Source: Sulfuritalea sp. (lineage in GTDB: Bacteria; Pseudomonadota; Gammaproteobacteria; Burkholderiales; Rhodocyclaceae). Taken from it: 64,000 bases of DNA. Positions 62,981 through 64,000 of the stretch are shown in pieces. The stretch's first letter is position 1; each line of letters starts with the position of its first letter. The notes beneath the pieces are model-generated. The model was not told the origin of the DNA, ran no database searches, and saw nothing but the letters and a program-made list of their open reading frames with translations. The position numbers and the translations under genes are program-made. Location of the stretch: NCBI GenBank assembly GCA_016710465.1, contig JADJVS010000014.1:930001-994000 (forward strand), in the 5' to 3' direction.

Positions 62981-64000
62981 ATGGACCTTCTCGATTGGCT
63001 GGTGCCGCCCGCCGCGCTCGACGATGCGCGCCTGCGCACGCGGCATCGGGGTATTGCCAAGGCCTTGCTGACCATCTCGCTGGTGGTCTCGATCATGCTG
63101 TTGGCGGTGGCGTTCGTGCGCGGCGGGATGGGTGTCGCCTTCATCCTGTTCTTCCTTGCCTGCATCGTCACGCCGCTGATCGGCGCGGTGCTGATCCGGC
63201 TGACCGGCAACATCGGCCTCGGCCTCGTCGTCGCCAACGTCGGCGGGCTGGCGATCGTCACCGCCTGGGCGTTCATGAGCGGCGGCATCCTCTCGGTGGC
63301 CCTGCCGGCCTATCTGGCCAACATCGCGCTGCTCAGCACCTTCGGCAATGTCGGCCTGCTGATTGGGTTCGGCGTCGCGCTGGGCGCGGCGCTTGTCCTG
63401 CTTTACCTTGCCACGATCACGGGCTGGCTGCCGGCGAGCATCTTCCTCGCCGGCGAAACGCCCGGGCTGATGCTGACGGCCATGCTGGGCTCGCTGGCCA
63501 TCGTCGTCCTCGCCGGCTATTTCCTGGCGCGCGACCGGGCGCTGGTCAAGGTCCGCCTGCGCGAGGCGCGCCATGCCGCCGAACAGTCGAGTCGCGCCAA
63601 GGCCGTGTTCCTGCGCTCGATGAGCCAGGAATTCCGCGCGCCGCTCGGGGCCATCCTCGGCGAAGCGACGAACCTGCAGGTGAGATTGCCCGCGGATGCC
63701 GCCGAGCAGCAAAGCCTGCAAGGCATCGTCACCGCCGGGAACTACCTCGGCGATCTGCTCAATCAGTTGCTCGAAGTCAGCCGCGCCGAAGCCGACGAAA
63801 CCTTGTTGCGCATCGAGCCGGTGCCGGTGAGCCAGATTGTCGCGCCGTGCCTGGCCATCGTCGGTCCGGAGGCCGTCCGCCGTGAAGTCGTCGTCGAGGA
63901 CATCTGCGGCGAGTTGGCCGAGCGCAAGGTCTGGGCCGACCGGGTGCTGGTGCGGCAGGTGGTGCTCAACCTCCTGACCAACGCGGTCAAGTTCAATCGC
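62981..64000 (+). CDS. Sensor kinase-like protein with Gln in the H-box (cut by window edge)
   Basis: The open frame from ATG 62981 runs off the window, so 340 residues are visible. Six or so TM segments (about residues 25-185) with short loops precede a HisKA-like helix. The segment reads RSMSQEFRAPLGAILGE; the expected phosphoacceptor histidine (SMSHEFRTPL) is glutamine at residue 216 (codon CAG, 63626-63628). An N-box region (VLVRQVVLNLLTNAVKFN) follows. Either the protein is a degenerate kinase that regulates partners through HATPase or receiver domains, or a single-base change hit the H-box. Confidence 0.75.
   Translation, partial: MDLLDWLVPPAALDDARLRTRHRGIAKALLTISLVVSIMLLAVAFVRGGMGVAFILFFLACIVTPLIGAVLIRLTGNIGLGLVVANVGGLAIVTAWAFMSGGILSVALPAYLANIALLSTFGNVGLLIGFGVALGAALVLLYLATITGWLPASIFLAGETPGLMLTAMLGSLAIVVLAGYFLARDRALVKVRLREARHAAEQSSRAKAVFLRSMSQEFRAPLGAILGEATNLQVRLPADAAEQQSLQGIVTAGNYLGDLLNQLLEVSRAEADETLLRIEPVPVSQIVAPCLAIVGPEAVRREVVVEDICGELAERKVWADRVLVRQVVLNLLTNAVKFNR

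Overview
The window is a gene-dense, GC-rich chromosomal segment. Gene content and order suggest a betaproteobacterium, probably Rhodocyclales or a neighbouring order; this is inferred from family resemblance, not from a search. Supporting features are the rpsU-yqeY-dnaG-rpoD macromolecular synthesis block, gmk-rpoZ-spoT-DUF3460, fmdB-DUF502-aspS-nudB, PilC/PilD, and a TRAP-TAXI transporter followed by DUF1850. Many genes overlap by 1-14 bases and there is no gene-free stretch longer than about 250 bases.

Layout. 1-3.6 kb: start of a membrane sensor-like protein (cut by the window edge), a DUF2927 secreted protein and a SulP transporter with STAS and cNMP domains. 3.7-8.5 kb: TAXI binding protein, fused TRAP permease, DUF1850, ogt and xerD in a tight run. 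8.5-16.7 kb: mixed housekeeping genes (DUF1223, ybaK, TRIC-like channel, folB, plsY, hemerythrin, a double cNMP-domain protein, tsaD, a radical SAM protein, a receiver-like protein and a glycosyltransferase). 16.7-21.9 kb: rpsU, yqeY, dnaG, rpoD and a CAU tRNA. 22-32.6 kb: patatin lipoprotein, exonuclease/GIY-YIG fusion, radical SAM protein, OmpA-like protein, an overlapping hemW-rdgB-rph-PP2C-kinase run, yicC, and copper-related PCu(A)C/DUF2946. 32.6-35.9 kb: gmk, rpoZ, spoT, DUF3460.

36-44.6 kb is the most distinctive region. It holds a minus-strand electron-transfer operon: an octaheme-type lipoprotein, a monoheme cytochrome c, and a nine-heme/cytochrome b561 membrane protein. A textbook sigma-54 promoter and two tandem palindromes precede it. 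Next to it lies a sigma-54 response regulator and sensor kinase pair, which is probably its direct regulator. A methyltransferase with its own promoter and a palindromic operator may start the regulator transcript.

44.7-64 kb: a small heat-shock protein with a sigma-32-like promoter; a five-gene Lol/MacB-like export operon ending in an outer-membrane protein; nudB, a barstar/RNase pair, aspS, DUF502 and FmdB; a haem-binding hybrid kinase; pilD-pilC; a CorC-type transporter; a CcsA-like protein; ffh; and the start of a sensor kinase whose H-box histidine is replaced by glutamine.

A short hairpin-forming motif, AAGAGTCGGCGCYG followed about six bases later by CGGCG, occurs at least nine times, both inside unrelated genes and between genes. 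I do not recognise it as a named repeat family.
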